NCBI RefSeq assembly: GCF_017948305.1
Contig: NZ_CP072842.1
Location: 164,001 to 228,000, forward strand
From: Faecalibacter bovis
GTDB taxonomy: Bacteria > Bacteroidota > Bacteroidia > Flavobacteriales > Weeksellaceae
Direction of reading: 5' to 3'
Length of the DNA stretch: 64,000 nucleotides
The notes below the pieces were generated by a model. That model made no database searches. It saw only the letters and a program-made list of their open reading frames with translations, and was not told the origin of the DNA. The stretch's first letter is position 1; each line of letters opens with the position of its first letter. Positions 1 to 8,189 of this stretch are shown here, piece after piece. A program made the translations under genes and the position numbers.

Positions 1-1301
1 TAGTAGCCGAACCATACAATGTCTACCAAACAAAACAGCCTAAATTAAAAGCGGCTTTAATCTTACATGATGCCAACGATAAAGAAATACGAAAAGATTT
101 AATCAAAGGCTTTAAAAGTGGTAAAGTAGACATCTTATTTGTATATAATATGCTACTAACAGGTTTCAGTGCAAATCGTTTAAAGAAATTGTATCTAAAT
201 CGTGTTATAAAAGATCATAATTTATTACAAGCCTTAACACGTGTTAACCGTCCATACAAAAGTTATGAATACGGTTACGTTGTTGATTTTGCAGATATAT
301 CAAAAGCGTTCGATCGTACCAACGCCTTGTATTATCAAGAGCTACAAAATCAATTAGGAGACGATTTCGAATTCTACAACAACTTATTCAAATCCAAAGA
401 AGAAGTTCAAAGGGATTTACAACAAGTGAAAGAAACCTTATTTCAGTACAATACCCAGAACAAAGAAATATTCTCTCAACAAATCCAGCAAATCCAAGAC
501 AAGAAAATTGTTTTAGATTTGGTTAAGGCACTTCAACTTGCTAAGGATTTGAGAAACGTAATCAAATTAGAAGGTTATGAGGATGTTGAGGTAGACATTA
601 ATTTTTCAGATTATAACCGTTTCTTAATCGAAGCACGTGCACAACTGGATAAATTAAACGTCGTTGACAACTTAAAAAATAAAGAAGAAAACACCAAGCT
701 ATTAAACTTAGCGTTAGAAGATGTTTATTTTGACTTTGTGAAAATTGGCGAAAACGAATTGGTGTTAGCCGATCAATTAAAAAATCAAATTCGTTCGACA
801 AGAGAAGCATTGCAACACAATTTCGACCAGCAAGATCCACGTTTTATTTCGTTAAGAGAAGAGTTAGAACGTATCTTTGCCAACAAGAAATTAGATGAGG
901 TATCTCAAGACGAAATGCAAGAGCATATTCACTTACTTAAAAATATTCACGACAAAGTAAAAGAGCTCAATCGTTTAAATAATAACCTAAAAGATAAGTA
1001 TCAAAACGACGAAAAGTACGTGCGTATCCATAATCGTTTAACCGAAAATGAATGGTTAGGTGTACAAGAGTCTAAATTATACGAGGCATTAATCAAAGTA
1101 AAAGAAAAGACAGACGAGCAAATCCTTAAAAATCAAAATATTTTAAGCAATACCGCTTTTTTCGAAAAGAATTTGATGCAAAATGTGGTGAAAGAGTTTG
1201 TGCAAACTCAAAAAATAAATTTAGATTTTAAAACAACTCAGAAAATTAATTATTTGATTGTAAACGAGTATCAACAACAATATAACGGATATAGACACTA
1301 A
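1..1301 (+). CDS. hsdR: Type I restriction enzyme R subunit (3' part)
   Basis: This is the C-terminal part of the ATP-dependent translocase/endonuclease subunit of a type I restriction enzyme; the gene starts before the window and the frame is open from base 3. The start retains the end of the second RecA-like helicase lobe: an LLTGFSA segment, then QALTRVNRP, the arginine-bearing motif VI of superfamily 2 helicases, at about 230-260. The rest is a long charged helical region, as in HsdR C-termini that dock on the M/S complex. The nuclease and Walker A parts lie upstream and cannot be checked. A PD-(D/E)XK gene, hsdM and hsdS follow on the same strand, so this is probably one operon. Family assignment is firm; activity cannot be judged from this piece. 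Confidence 0.93.
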   Translation, partial: VAEPYNVYQTKQPKLKAALILHDANDKEIRKDLIKGFKSGKVDILFVYNMLLTGFSANRLKKLYLNRVIKDHNLLQALTRVNRPYKSYEYGYVVDFADISKAFDRTNALYYQELQNQLGDDFEFYNNLFKSKEEVQRDLQQVKETLFQYNTQNKEIFSQQIQQIQDKKIVLDLVKALQLAKDLRNVIKLEGYEDVEVDINFSDYNRFLIEARAQLDKLNVVDNLKNKEENTKLLNLALEDVYFDFVKIGENELVLADQLKNQIRSTREALQHNFDQQDPRFISLREELERIFANKKLDEVSQDEMQEHIHLLKNIHDKVKELNRLNNNLKDKYQNDEKYVRIHNRLTENEWLGVQESKLYEALIKVKEKTDEQILKNQNILSNTAFFEKNLMQNVVKEFVQTQKINLDFKTTQKINYLIVNEYQQQYNGYRH

Positions 1302-1305
1302 ACTA

Positions 1306-2397
1306 ATGAAAGCACCTAATATTTTTAAATTTGCTACGAAAGAGTTATCGCAAGATGCTTTCTTGTGTTGGTTATTTTCCTTTGCTGATAAAAAATATAA
1401 GAAAAGCGAATACGAACACTTACATCAGCTTGCTACAAAATTTATTCAACGGTTAATTGATAATGATAAATTAAAAATTGAATCAATTAAAGTAAGAAAG
1501 CAAATTCATAAAATTGATATTTGGGTTGAAGTTAACGATGATACGTTGTTAATCATCGAAGACAAAACAGATAGTAAAGCGGGTAAGAATCAATTAGAAA
1601 AATATTATGAGGTTGCAACAAAAGAATGTCCTAACCGTAAGATCTCTGCCATTTATTTTAAAACAGGTAACGAATCTACACATACGTTTACAAAATCGAA
1701 TACAACTGGGCATTGGGAAGCTTTTAAGCTCGAAGATATTGTGGAGGTTTTATCACCTTTTCAAAAGAAAATTTCTCATGCATTTTTTACAGATTATTTA
1801 GAGATCTGTTTAGAGAAATACAACCGATTAAATGATTTTGAGAAGTGGATAAAGAAAACAGAGCTTAATGCAGAAATTAACGATGTTGTAGAAGCCTTCT
1901 ATGTGCATTTAGAAAAAGATAATGTGTTTTACAATTGGCAATCAAACGACATGCGTGGGGTTAAATACTATTATGCCAACAATTACAAATATTCTGCCGA
2001 TGGCGACACGATTTATACCGAATTAAATCGTTTCGATTTTAAGTTAATCTTAGATTTAGATTTAATGGGGGATGCCACAGGAAAAAAATATAAAAAATTT
2101 AAAGATGATTTAGCTAATCGTCAAGTTCGTTTTGCTTACGACGAATTATTTAAACTATTTCAATCCAAAGCTCCAAAGTTAAACCTAGTAAAACCTAAAA
2201 AATACAGTTGCCACAACTTTCTTAAATTTGCAGTCATTCCAGCAGAAGAATGGATGGTTTTTAACAGCGATAATACTTTTAATTATCAAAGTTCTAAAGA
2301 AAATATTGAGAGTATAAACAAACTTGTAGCTAAAGTTATTGAAGAGAATAAACAAGAAATTAGAACAATTACTGCACAAGCCAAAGAATACAAATAA
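1306..2397 (+). CDS. PD-(D/E)XK nuclease family protein inside the type I R-M operon
   Basis: A 363-residue protein starting 4 bp after hsdR. A nuclease core is visible: D71 in KIDIWVEV and IIEDKTD around residues 83-89 (E85 and K87) fit the D...ExK pattern of the PD-(D/E)XK superfamily. The N-terminal ELSQDAFLCWLFSFAD motif is typical of the Bacteroidota proteins in this group (PDDEXK_4-like, from memory). The C-terminal half is unassigned. Its place between hsdR and hsdM, with tight spacing, suggests co-expression with the restriction system. It may be an accessory nuclease, an anti-phage module of its own, or a guard against R-M loss; the sequence does not decide. Confidence 0.75.
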   Translation: MKAPNIFKFATKELSQDAFLCWLFSFADKKYKKSEYEHLHQLATKFIQRLIDNDKLKIESIKVRKQIHKIDIWVEVNDDTLLIIEDKTDSKAGKNQLEKYYEVATKECPNRKISAIYFKTGNESTHTFTKSNTTGHWEAFKLEDIVEVLSPFQKKISHAFFTDYLEICLEKYNRLNDFEKWIKKTELNAEINDVVEAFYVHLEKDNVFYNWQSNDMRGVKYYYANNYKYSADGDTIYTELNRFDFKLILDLDLMGDATGKKYKKFKDDLANRQVRFAYDELFKLFQSKAPKLNLVKPKKYSCHNFLKFAVIPAEEWMVFNSDNTFNYQSSKENIESINKLVAKVIEENKQEIRTITAQAKEYK

Positions 2398-2410
2398 CGA
2401 AAACAATAAA

Positions 2411-4024
2411 ATGACAGATATAAATTTCATTAACCAAACAAAGGCATTAATCGACAACTTAAAAAGTGTATGTGCCAATTATGGGTTAGGAAACGACGGG
2501 AACGAATTTAAGATCATTACTCAAATGTTCTTATATAAATTCTTAAACGATAAATTTCGTTTCGAAGCGAAGAAGGTCAATCCAACTTTAGCAGAGGCAA
2601 CAAATTTTCAAGAAGCGTTAGAAAGTTTATCAGAAGATGAATACCAATTCTTAACGGTTTTAATTGGGGCAGATATCCCACAATTAAGACCTCAACACAT
2701 GATTACGTATTTATACAACAACCAAAATCAAGAGGATTTTGCCAAGTTGTTTGATGATACCTTACGCCAAATCAGTGTAGAGAACGCAGAGATATTCTCT
2801 ATTAAATCATCTTCGGGAGCAAAAGATAAAATGTTTGATGAGTTAAGCCAATTCATTTCAGACGGTTCGCAACGTGATGCTTTTTGTCGTGCTTTGGTAA
2901 ATAAATTATTCGAATTTTCTTTTGAGAAAATGTTCGAAGAGAAATATGATTTCTTTGCTACTATTTTCGAATATTTAATCAAAGATTACAATACCGATTC
3001 GGGTGGTAAATATGCCGAATATTATACACCACATGCAGTTGCACGAATAATGGCTAAAATCTTAGCACCAGACCCTGTAAGTGGCGTAAAATGTTACGAC
3101 CCAAGTGCAGGTTCGGGAACGTTGTTAATGAGTATTGCGCACCAAATTGGAGAAGAAAATTGTAGTATTTATTCAGAAGATATTTCGCAGAAATCGTCGA
3201 ATATGTTGCGTTTAAATTTAGTGCTTAACAATTTATCGCACAGTATCCCGAATATCATTAAAACCAATACCATTGCCGAACCAACGTATTTAAACGAGAA
3301 GTTTGATTACATTGTATCTAATCCTCCGTTTAAATTAGATTTCTCCGATTTTAGAGAAGATTTACAAAAGGATGCTTTTAAAGACCGTTTCTTTGCTGGG
3401 ATTCCTAATGTGCCTAAAACGAAGAAGGAATCAATGGCTATTTACTTAATGTTTATCCAACACATTATGTACAGCTTATCCGAAAATGGAAAAGCAGCTA
3501 TTGTGTTACCTACAGGTTTTATTACGGCACAAAGTGGTATTGAAAAGAAAATTCGCCAAGCGATGATAGAGCGTGGGTGGTTACGTGGAGTAGTTTCTAT
3601 GCCATCTAATATTTTTGCAAGTACTGGGACTAATGTATCCGTGATATTCCTAGATAAAAATGCCGACAACGAACATATTGTGTTAATGGATGCATCAAAG
3701 TTAGGAACAACGGTAAAAGATGGGAAGAACCAACGTACGGTTTTAACGCAAGAGGAAGAAGCTAAAATCATTGAAACGTTTAACAATAAAGAAGTTGTTG
3801 AAGATTTAAGCGTAGTCGTTTCTAAAGAAGATATCATCGCCAAAAATTATTCGTTCTCAGCTGGACAATACTTCGAGGTAAAGATTGAATATGTTGACAT
3901 CACGCCCGAAGAGTTCCAACAAAAAATGAACGATTTCGAAACGCGTTTAGCGGCTTTATTTGCAGAAGGCAACGTCTTAGACCAAGAAATTCAGAAACAA
4001 TTAAAAGGATTGAAGTATGAATAG
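2411..4024 (+). CDS. hsdM: Type I restriction-modification DNA methyltransferase subunit
   Basis: HsdM transfers a methyl group from S-adenosylmethionine to adenine N6 in the sequence chosen by HsdS. SAM motif I (DPSAGSGT) lies near residue 230 and the catalytic NPPF motif near residue 304. The N-terminal helical HsdM domain (FINQTKALIDNL onward) precedes them. I chose ATG 2411 (537 aa) rather than the upstream ATG 2339: the extra 24 residues are low-complexity, overlap the previous gene, and HsdM proteins usually begin as this one does at 2411. The 3' end overlaps hsdS by 8 bp, which implies translational coupling. Confidence 0.95.
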   Translation: MTDINFINQTKALIDNLKSVCANYGLGNDGNEFKIITQMFLYKFLNDKFRFEAKKVNPTLAEATNFQEALESLSEDEYQFLTVLIGADIPQLRPQHMITYLYNNQNQEDFAKLFDDTLRQISVENAEIFSIKSSSGAKDKMFDELSQFISDGSQRDAFCRALVNKLFEFSFEKMFEEKYDFFATIFEYLIKDYNTDSGGKYAEYYTPHAVARIMAKILAPDPVSGVKCYDPSAGSGTLLMSIAHQIGEENCSIYSEDISQKSSNMLRLNLVLNNLSHSIPNIIKTNTIAEPTYLNEKFDYIVSNPPFKLDFSDFREDLQKDAFKDRFFAGIPNVPKTKKESMAIYLMFIQHIMYSLSENGKAAIVLPTGFITAQSGIEKKIRQAMIERGWLRGVVSMPSNIFASTGTNVSVIFLDKNADNEHIVLMDASKLGTTVKDGKNQRTVLTQEEEAKIIETFNNKEVVEDLSVVVSKEDIIAKNYSFSAGQYFEVKIEYVDITPEEFQQKMNDFETRLAALFAEGNVLDQEIQKQLKGLKYE

Positions 4025-5129
4025 TTTTTATTTAAAGGATCTTCTTGAAATAAAAAATGGTAGTGATCATAAACATTTAAATGATGGAAATATACCTGTT
4101 TATGGTAGTGGTGGTTTGATGAGAATGGTTGATACTGCAATCTATAAAGATGAAAGTATTTTATTACCAAGAAAAGGTACTTTGTCAAATATTCAATATA
4201 CAAATAAACCATTTTGGACAGTAGATACATTATATTATACTATTGTCAATAAAGAAAAGGCAGTTCCTTATTATTTATATCATTATTTAAAGAGATTAGA
4301 TTTAAGTAATCTTAATTCAGGAACTGGTGTTCCAAGTATGACATTTGGAGCATATTATGGTGTTAAAATTAATTTACCAAATTTACCAACCCAACAAAAA
4401 ATAGCCGCAGTTCTTTCAGCCTTAGACGATAAAATCGAAGTCAACAATAAAATCAATGCAGCGTTAGAAGCCATGGCAAAAACACTGTACGATTATTGGT
4501 TTGTGCAATTCGAGTTTCCAAATGTAGAAGGTAAACCTTACAAATCAGCAGGCGGTAAAATGGTCTACAACCCAACACTAAAACGCGAAATTCCTGAGGG
4601 ATGGGAGGTGAAATTTGTAGATGATTTATTGAGAAAAAATGAAAATAACCTTAAATTAAATGCGAAAGAGTATTCTTCTGAAGGTAAATTTCCAATTGTA
4701 GATCAAAGTACTGATTTCATTGCTGGTTTTTCTGATAAAGAAGATTATAAAATAGATATTTCTGTAGATTTTCCTGCAATTGTATTTGGAGATCACACAA
4801 GAATATTAAAACTTATTAATTTTGATTTTATAAGAGGAGCAGATGGTACACAAGTTTTATTTAGTAACAATGAAAGATTACCCCAAATTTTATTTTACCA
4901 TTCATTATTAAAAATAGATTTATCTAATTATGGATATGCACGTCATTTCAAATTTTTGAAAGATAGTATGATTATTTTGCCACATTTAGATTTAGCTAAT
5001 AAATTTGAGCGTAAAGCAAATATTTTTTACAAGAAAATCTTAAATAATCAAAAACAAAATCAAGAACTCGCACAATTACGCGATTGGTTATTACCAATGT
5101 TGATGAATGGGCAAGTAACGGTGGAGTAA
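4017..5129 (+). CDS. hsdS: Type I restriction-modification specificity subunit
   Basis: HsdS recognises a bipartite DNA target and bridges HsdM and HsdR. The 370 residues show the usual plan: a first target-recognition domain (about 1-125), a conserved helical spacer with LPTQQKIAAVLSALDDKIE (about 122-165), a second recognition domain (about 195-345) and a terminal helix ending LRDWLLPMLMNGQVTVE. Codon and base use change within the gene: both recognition domains are markedly more A+T-rich than the spacer, consistent with domain exchange by recombination. The gene overlaps hsdM and is followed by a terminator at 5221-5250. The first recognition domain is rather short. Confidence 0.93.
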   Translation: MNSFYLKDLLEIKNGSDHKHLNDGNIPVYGSGGLMRMVDTAIYKDESILLPRKGTLSNIQYTNKPFWTVDTLYYTIVNKEKAVPYYLYHYLKRLDLSNLNSGTGVPSMTFGAYYGVKINLPNLPTQQKIAAVLSALDDKIEVNNKINAALEAMAKTLYDYWFVQFEFPNVEGKPYKSAGGKMVYNPTLKREIPEGWEVKFVDDLLRKNENNLKLNAKEYSSEGKFPIVDQSTDFIAGFSDKEDYKIDISVDFPAIVFGDHTRILKLINFDFIRGADGTQVLFSNNERLPQILFYHSLLKIDLSNYGYARHFKFLKDSMIILPHLDLANKFERKANIFYKKILNNQKQNQELAQLRDWLLPMLMNGQVTVE

Positions 5130-5220
5130 GAAACAAGATCAAATTACAGAAGAATATAAAAGTCTACAACTTAGTATTCAAACTGAAATCAGTAATCTAA
5201 AATCAATAATATAACAAAAT

Positions 5221-5250
5221 AGCCTTAATCATCGATTAAGGCTATTTTTA
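5221..5250 (+). terminator. Terminator after hsdS
   Basis: AGCCTTAATC and GATTAAGGCT form a perfect 10-bp stem with a 3-nt loop, followed by a T-rich tract. It lies between convergent genes (hsdS on plus, deaminase on minus) and could serve both. The 90 bp before it could encode a short remnant (ITEEYKSLQLSIQ...), perhaps the tail of a lost gene. Confidence 0.8.
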
Positions 5251-5253
5251 TTT

Positions 5254-7281
5254 CTATTTTTTGATAAGAGTTATTATTTTATCAAAATCTATATTACCAT
5301 CTTTATCAAGGTATGAAGTTTTAATTTCCTTAGAATTAAGTAATTCTAATAATTCTTTACTTTCAACTTTCTTTTCTTGAGGTTTAATAGTTGTTCTCAA
5401 AAATAATTCATCTTTAGTAGATAAAAATGGTTCATAAAATTTTAAGTAACCTTTACCAATACCTCCGATATAATTAAATAGTCTAGGATTATTCTTTCCA
5501 GATTTTAAAATATGCTTTTGTGATATTCCAGGATAATAATCTATAAAAAAGATATTAGATATACCTAATTGATAAGCTTTCTTAGAACATAATTCACAAG
5601 GTGATGCAGTAGTAAAAAGATAACCACCTTTTAAAGGTTGTCCTCCAAATTTTGTAATTTGAAGCATAGCATTTTCTTCGGCATGTAAAGAACGTGTATG
5701 TACTTGGTTTTCTTTCCCTTCAAAAGCATTATGTTGTGATTTAAAACAATAGGGACACGATCTACCTTTAAGTTGATCATCAGATAAAGCACTAAAGTTT
5801 TCTTTAATTTTTTCTTTAAAGGTTTTGTTATCTTCATATGTTCCATCACCTTTTTCAAAATCAGAAAACATAAGCGATTTTTCATTATTCATTAAATACC
5901 TTACATCTCTACTCGAACAGGGAGTTTGTCCTTCAGGTACTTCATTCCAACCTATTCCTTTTACCGAAAAATTAGCATCGGTAACAACAGCACCAACTTG
6001 TCTAGAAATACACCCAGAATTTATTTTAGTGTTATAGGCGATTTGCATAATTCGTTCGACATAAGAAGGTGTAATTAACCCAGGTTGTTGGATTAAGGCA
6101 ATAAGTTTAAAAACTTGAAATTCTAAAATAGGATACACATATTCGATATTCAATTTAGAAATTTTGTTCGCTTTTACATCATTAATAACTTTATCTAAAT
6201 TACAATTATAATGTGCGATAGTAGTATTTTTATAATCGTAGCTTAAGTAAATATGATAATCTGACTTTTGTACGCAGTTTTCTATATCTGGTGAAGCAAA
6301 TTCTCCTTTTTTAAAATCATTTATTTTGTATTCTGATTGGTCTAATGCTAAAATTCCTTCTAAATTTAAATCTTTGTCTGTAATAAATGTTTTAGCAAAT
6401 AATTTATCTTGAATATTTTTTGTCCTAATTGTATTATCCGTATCAATTGAACACATATAAAAACCTGAATACTTCTCTTTGAAATAATTCATCTCAATCG
6501 ATGATTTTAATCGATCAATAATTAAATGTGCTTTTTGATTATTCTTCTTTCTAAATTCTTTAATGATTTTATTTATTTGTTCAGCAACAGTATAAATATG
6601 TTGAGAGCTGTTATTATTTTCATTCTTTTTTTCTATTTCAATTAGAGCATCTAAATCAAAATTTTTTCCATATTTACGAAAAATATAACCTAAAATATGA
6701 ATAAATCGGTACCTTAAATTAGGACTATAACTATCCATTTTTTTATAAAAATCATCAAAAAAATCTGTTAAAGTAGGTTTAAAAAAATCTTCTTCAATAT
6801 TTGTTAAATGAATAGATGTAATATTACTTAAGTTGCTGATTAAAAAATCATTAAATTCGTCAGAAATAAAATCTGAACTTTTTTCATATCCTTTATGATC
6901 ACTTCCAAATCGAGGATTAATGAATGATTTATAATCTCCAATATTTAAAATAAAATCTACAATATTTGTAGCAAATTTATTTACATCTGGATCATAATAT
7001 TTCTTTAATAGAAGCAGTAAAATAACATTTTTATATTCTATAACTTCAAATTTTTTCCAATTCCCTTCGTAATTTAAATAATTGATTGTTTTATAAAATT
7101 TCTCAGCTTCTGAACTACTAATTTCCTGATACTTATTTATAAAATCTTTGTATTGATCATAGTTTTCGAATCTTTCTCTTTTTAAAAGATCAATAACTAA
7201 GTCTGTACCTCCCTGCATTTTTCCTGTTAAACCAAGGATTATGAAATCATTTCTTAATTGATAGATATTATCTAATGACAT
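5254..7281 (-). CDS. P-loop + deoxycytidylate deaminase protein (antiviral AvcD/DCTD-like)
   Basis: A two-part protein. The N-terminus has a kinase-like P-loop variant, GLTGKMQGGTD, near residues 16-26. The C-terminal third has a zinc deaminase domain: HAEENAML near residue 533 (zinc ligand His plus catalytic Glu) and PCELC near 560 (two Cys ligands). Extra cysteine pairs (CPYC and a CSSRD segment) lie just upstream, as in dCMP deaminases. This layout matches anti-phage deoxycytidylate/dCTP deaminases that drain the dC nucleotide pool during infection. The protein (675 aa from ATG 7281) is longer than the AvcD I know of (about 530 aa), with an expanded middle region. ATG 7281 is preferred to 7317 because the extra 12 residues look non-native. 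Its place in a defence island supports the role. Confidence 0.8.
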   Translation of the reverse strand: MSLDNIYQLRNDFIILGLTGKMQGGTDLVIDLLKRERFENYDQYKDFINKYQEISSSEAEKFYKTINYLNYEGNWKKFEVIEYKNVILLLLLKKYYDPDVNKFATNIVDFILNIGDYKSFINPRFGSDHKGYEKSSDFISDEFNDFLISNLSNITSIHLTNIEEDFFKPTLTDFFDDFYKKMDSYSPNLRYRFIHILGYIFRKYGKNFDLDALIEIEKKNENNNSSQHIYTVAEQINKIIKEFRKKNNQKAHLIIDRLKSSIEMNYFKEKYSGFYMCSIDTDNTIRTKNIQDKLFAKTFITDKDLNLEGILALDQSEYKINDFKKGEFASPDIENCVQKSDYHIYLSYDYKNTTIAHYNCNLDKVINDVKANKISKLNIEYVYPILEFQVFKLIALIQQPGLITPSYVERIMQIAYNTKINSGCISRQVGAVVTDANFSVKGIGWNEVPEGQTPCSSRDVRYLMNNEKSLMFSDFEKGDGTYEDNKTFKEKIKENFSALSDDQLKGRSCPYCFKSQHNAFEGKENQVHTRSLHAEENAMLQITKFGGQPLKGGYLFTTASPCELCSKKAYQLGISNIFFIDYYPGISQKHILKSGKNNPRLFNYIGGIGKGYLKFYEPFLSTKDELFLRTTIKPQEKKVESKELLELLNSKEIKTSYLDKDGNIDFDKIITLIKK

Positions 7282-7416
7282 TTTTGCTAAAATTTCTCTA
7301 AAAATACAAAAAAACAACTACCTAAAAGGTTAAAATTATTTATATGTTTTTTTATAAATAATAATAATATTTAGATTGATTTTGATAAATTTATAATAAA
7401 CCTACTTAACTTTAAT

Positions 7417-8130
7417 ATGAATCAATATACTAAGTCAGAATGGAAAAAATTTCGTGATGAACTAATAGAATTAGACAATTATAAATGTAGAGAATGTAAA
7501 AGATCTAATTCGGAGGTAATTCTTCAAGTTCATCATAAAAGATATATTCCTGGGCATTTACCCTGGCAATATCCTTTAGAAGATTGTGAAACTTTATGTA
7601 AATATTGTCATGCCGTTAAACATCAAATTATTCGACCTTCAACAGGATGGGAATTCATTACACAAGAAGATTTAGGAGATCTAAATGGTACATGCCAAAA
7701 TTGTAATACAACTATTAGACATATGTTCCTTATTCAACATAAAGATTGGGGTATAATGGAAGTAGGTACAAATTGTTGTGATAAGCTAACAGATACAATT
7801 TTAGCATCTAACTTAGTCGAATCTCAAACCAGTTATTTCAATAGAAAAAAGCGATTTTTAAATTCGATTCGCTGGAAGCAAGATAAAAATATATATTTTA
7901 TATCTCAAGGTTCATTTGAGATACAAATTCAAGAAAAAGATAAAGATATTTTCGTCTTAACAATACACAATATTCAGGGTAAAAACCTTTATTATTCTTT
8001 AAACGAAGCAAAGGAAAAAGCTTTCGATGTTATTGAGAGTAATACTTTTATAGATTATTTAAAAAAACATAATATACCTTTTAAAGATAAAAAAACAAAG
8101 AAAAAATCTAATATCAAAAAGGCTTCGTAA
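7417..8130 (+). CDS. HNH endonuclease-like zinc protein
   Basis: A 237-residue protein with an HNH-type zinc nuclease fold at the N-terminus: C24xxC27, the H39-H40 pair, C61xxC64-H65 and H69. A second zinc-knuckle-like segment follows (C93xxC96 and C120-C121 around IRHMFLIQH and MEVGTNCC). The lysine-rich tail could contact nucleic acid. It starts 99 bp from the divergently read deaminase gene and ends 57 bp before the OLD nuclease gene, so it may belong to the Gabija-like unit or be a separate nuclease. A TAACTTTA sequence about 5 bp before the ATG resembles a Bacteroidota -7 box. The exact target is unknown. Confidence 0.75.
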   Translation: MNQYTKSEWKKFRDELIELDNYKCRECKRSNSEVILQVHHKRYIPGHLPWQYPLEDCETLCKYCHAVKHQIIRPSTGWEFITQEDLGDLNGTCQNCNTTIRHMFLIQHKDWGIMEVGTNCCDKLTDTILASNLVESQTSYFNRKKRFLNSIRWKQDKNIYFISQGSFEIQIQEKDKDIFVLTIHNIQGKNLYYSLNEAKEKAFDVIESNTFIDYLKKHNIPFKDKKTKKKSNIKKAS

Positions 8131-8151
8131 TCTTTATAATAACAATATTAT

Positions 8152-8189
8152 ATATACGTTTAATTAATATTATTTTATTAAACGTATAT
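8152..8189 (+). promoter_or_regulatory. Inverted repeat overlapping the OLD nuclease start codon
   Basis: ATATACGTTTAAT at 8152-8164 and ATTAAACGTATAT at 8177-8189 are perfect 13-nt inverted arms with a 12-nt spacer. The right arm runs into the ATG at 8188. As RNA it would bury the start codon of the OLD gene; as DNA it could be an operator. There is no T-tract, so it is unlikely to be an ordinary terminator of the HNH gene. Confidence 0.7.

Noticed and set aside
3442-3843. A 133-codon ORF antisense to hsdM
   Set aside because: Shadow of the methyltransferase gene; no promoter or family features.
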